Source of the DNA: JAYEPK01 sp048569615
Lineage (GTDB): Archaea; Thermoplasmatota; Penumbrarchaeia; Penumbrarchaeales; Penumbrarchaeaceae
Length of the DNA stretch: 64,000 nucleotides
Reading direction: 5' to 3'
Assembly (NCBI GenBank): GCA_048569615.1
Contig: JBLIRK010000008.1
Span: 1-64,000 of the forward strand
Made by a program: the position numbers and the translations under genes. This document shows positions 63,349-64,000 of this stretch, piece by piece. The notes beneath the pieces are model-generated. The model was given only the letters and a program-made list of their open reading frames with translations. It had not been told where the DNA came from and ran no database searches. The stretch's first letter is position 1. Each line of letters starts with the position of its first letter.

Positions 63349-63403
63349 GCTGAACCCTTCCGAGAGTTGCCGGATGGCCCCAACGATTCTCCGTTAATAA
63401 GCT

Positions 63404-64000
63404 TTACTTATTCGGGCCGGAATAACAGGTCCCTTCGATCCCTGATCTCTTCATCTTTCTCTTCAGAAAGAAGAATGAGACCGCTGCAGAGGCTCCCAGA
63501 AATACAAGAACGATCGATGGGATGAAAACAAATGGAGAGATGGAACCACCCTCTTCGATCGTCTCCTTCTCTGCAACATGGACACTGATGGGATCGATTT
63601 CCAATTCCTGACCTTCAAGACTGACCGTTACCTTGAATTCGGATAGGTCCGGAAGAATGAAGAAGGCATCCGTTCCGCTCGCCTGGTCTATCATCTCCCC
63701 GTTCTGGGTGAGTGATATCAGGAATTCCAGGTCAGCCCCGTATCCGGAATACGAGACCTCGACATGGATCCTATCTCCGATCTGGTAGCTCTCCTTCATC
63801 GGAAATACTTCCATTCCTACCTCCAATGTCGAAAGGTTCCGCTCCACATGGACAATATGGTCCGACTGAGAGAACGAGCCTCCAACTATCATCGTATTTA
63901 TGACCAGGGTACAGGTCCCCTTGTCACCATCAACGGGTGCGAGCTTCAACACATCACCATCGAGGGTGATGAAATCCCTTGCTCCGGACCTTATCTCGTA
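63404..64000 (-). CDS. C-terminal part of a membrane-anchored secreted protein, truncated by window edge
   Basis: 198 residues are visible and the frame is open to base 64000, so the N-terminus lies outside. The visible part is beta-rich (repeats around EVFPMKESYQIGDRIHVEVSYSG, in parts) and ends in one membrane helix (about 25 residues, FVFIPSIVLVFLGASAAVSFFFL in parts), then a short basic tail. This matches the C-terminal anchoring of the other surface proteins here. Confidence 0.7.
   Translation of the reverse strand, partial: YEIRSGARDFITLDGDVLKLAPVDGDKGTCTLVINTMIVGGSFSQSDHIVHVERNLSTLEVGMEVFPMKESYQIGDRIHVEVSYSGYGADLEFLISLTQNGEMIDQASGTDAFFILPDLSEFKVTVSLEGQELEIDPISVHVAEKETIEEGGSISPFVFIPSIVLVFLGASAAVSFFFLKRKMKRSGIEGTCYSGPNK

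Overview
The window is chromosomal DNA of an archaeon of the euryarchaeal type. The markers are a DNA polymerase D small subunit, both subunits of topoisomerase VI, a Hef helicase-nuclease, diphthine synthase, geranylgeranylglyceryl phosphate synthase, an archaeal/ER-type signal peptidase and an archaeal Rqc2/NEMF protein. Promoters are TATA-box type, many genes also have a GGAGG ribosome site, and a box C/D guide RNA is present. The abundance of large beta-helix and Ig-like surface proteins held by a C-terminal membrane helix, with indolepyruvate oxidoreductase and glutamate dehydrogenases, fits an uncultured, protein-degrading member of the Thermoplasmatota. That placement is an inference. 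No rRNA, tRNA, CRISPR array or insertion sequence was found.

Layout. 1-2.3 kb: truncated polymerase D small subunit, divergent from a ribbon-helix-helix regulator with paired palindromes around its TATA box. 2.3-5.2 kb: secreted metallo-beta-lactamase-like/PKD protein. 5.4-10.3 kb: hflX, galU, iorA and iorB, tightly packed. 10.3-15.7 kb: dphB, top6A, top6B and a coiled-coil membrane protein on the minus strand. 15.8-23.4 kb: a radical SAM enzyme, then an envelope block (beta-helix/Ig protein, phosphatase, sugar nucleotidyltransferase, second beta-helix protein). 23.4-26.7 kb: a KaiC-like protein with a damaged ATP site, and a coupled set of AlkD-like, YdeI-like and steroid 5-alpha-reductase-like genes with a zinc ribbon upstream. 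26.8-32.7 kb: hef, a frameshifted flavoprotein, msrB, a CNNM/CBS transporter and an MscS channel.

32.9-40.6 kb: an archaeal-type glutamate dehydrogenase, an AT-rich GNAT-deacetylase fusion, a bacterial-type glutamate dehydrogenase with a structured leader, and a receiver/PPDK-like signalling protein. 40.7-45.4 kb: the largest beta-helix surface protein. 46.1-53.2 kb: two MacB/FtsX-type ABC modules in one array, with a 47-residue membrane protein between the first ATPase and permease. 53.2-56.0 kb: feoA with an iron-box-like palindrome, a methylguanine methyltransferase, GGGP synthase, a C/D guide RNA and a PfkB kinase. 56.1-64 kb: signal peptidase, a large repeat protein, Rqc2/NEMF, a zinc ribbon, a protein with an anti-sigma-like zinc motif, bioY and the end of another membrane-anchored protein.

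Items most worth following are the acetyltransferase-deacetylase fusion, the 5-alpha-reductase homologue with an intact active site, the C/D guide RNA, the 47-residue ABC-associated gene, and the regulatory palindromes and leaders.
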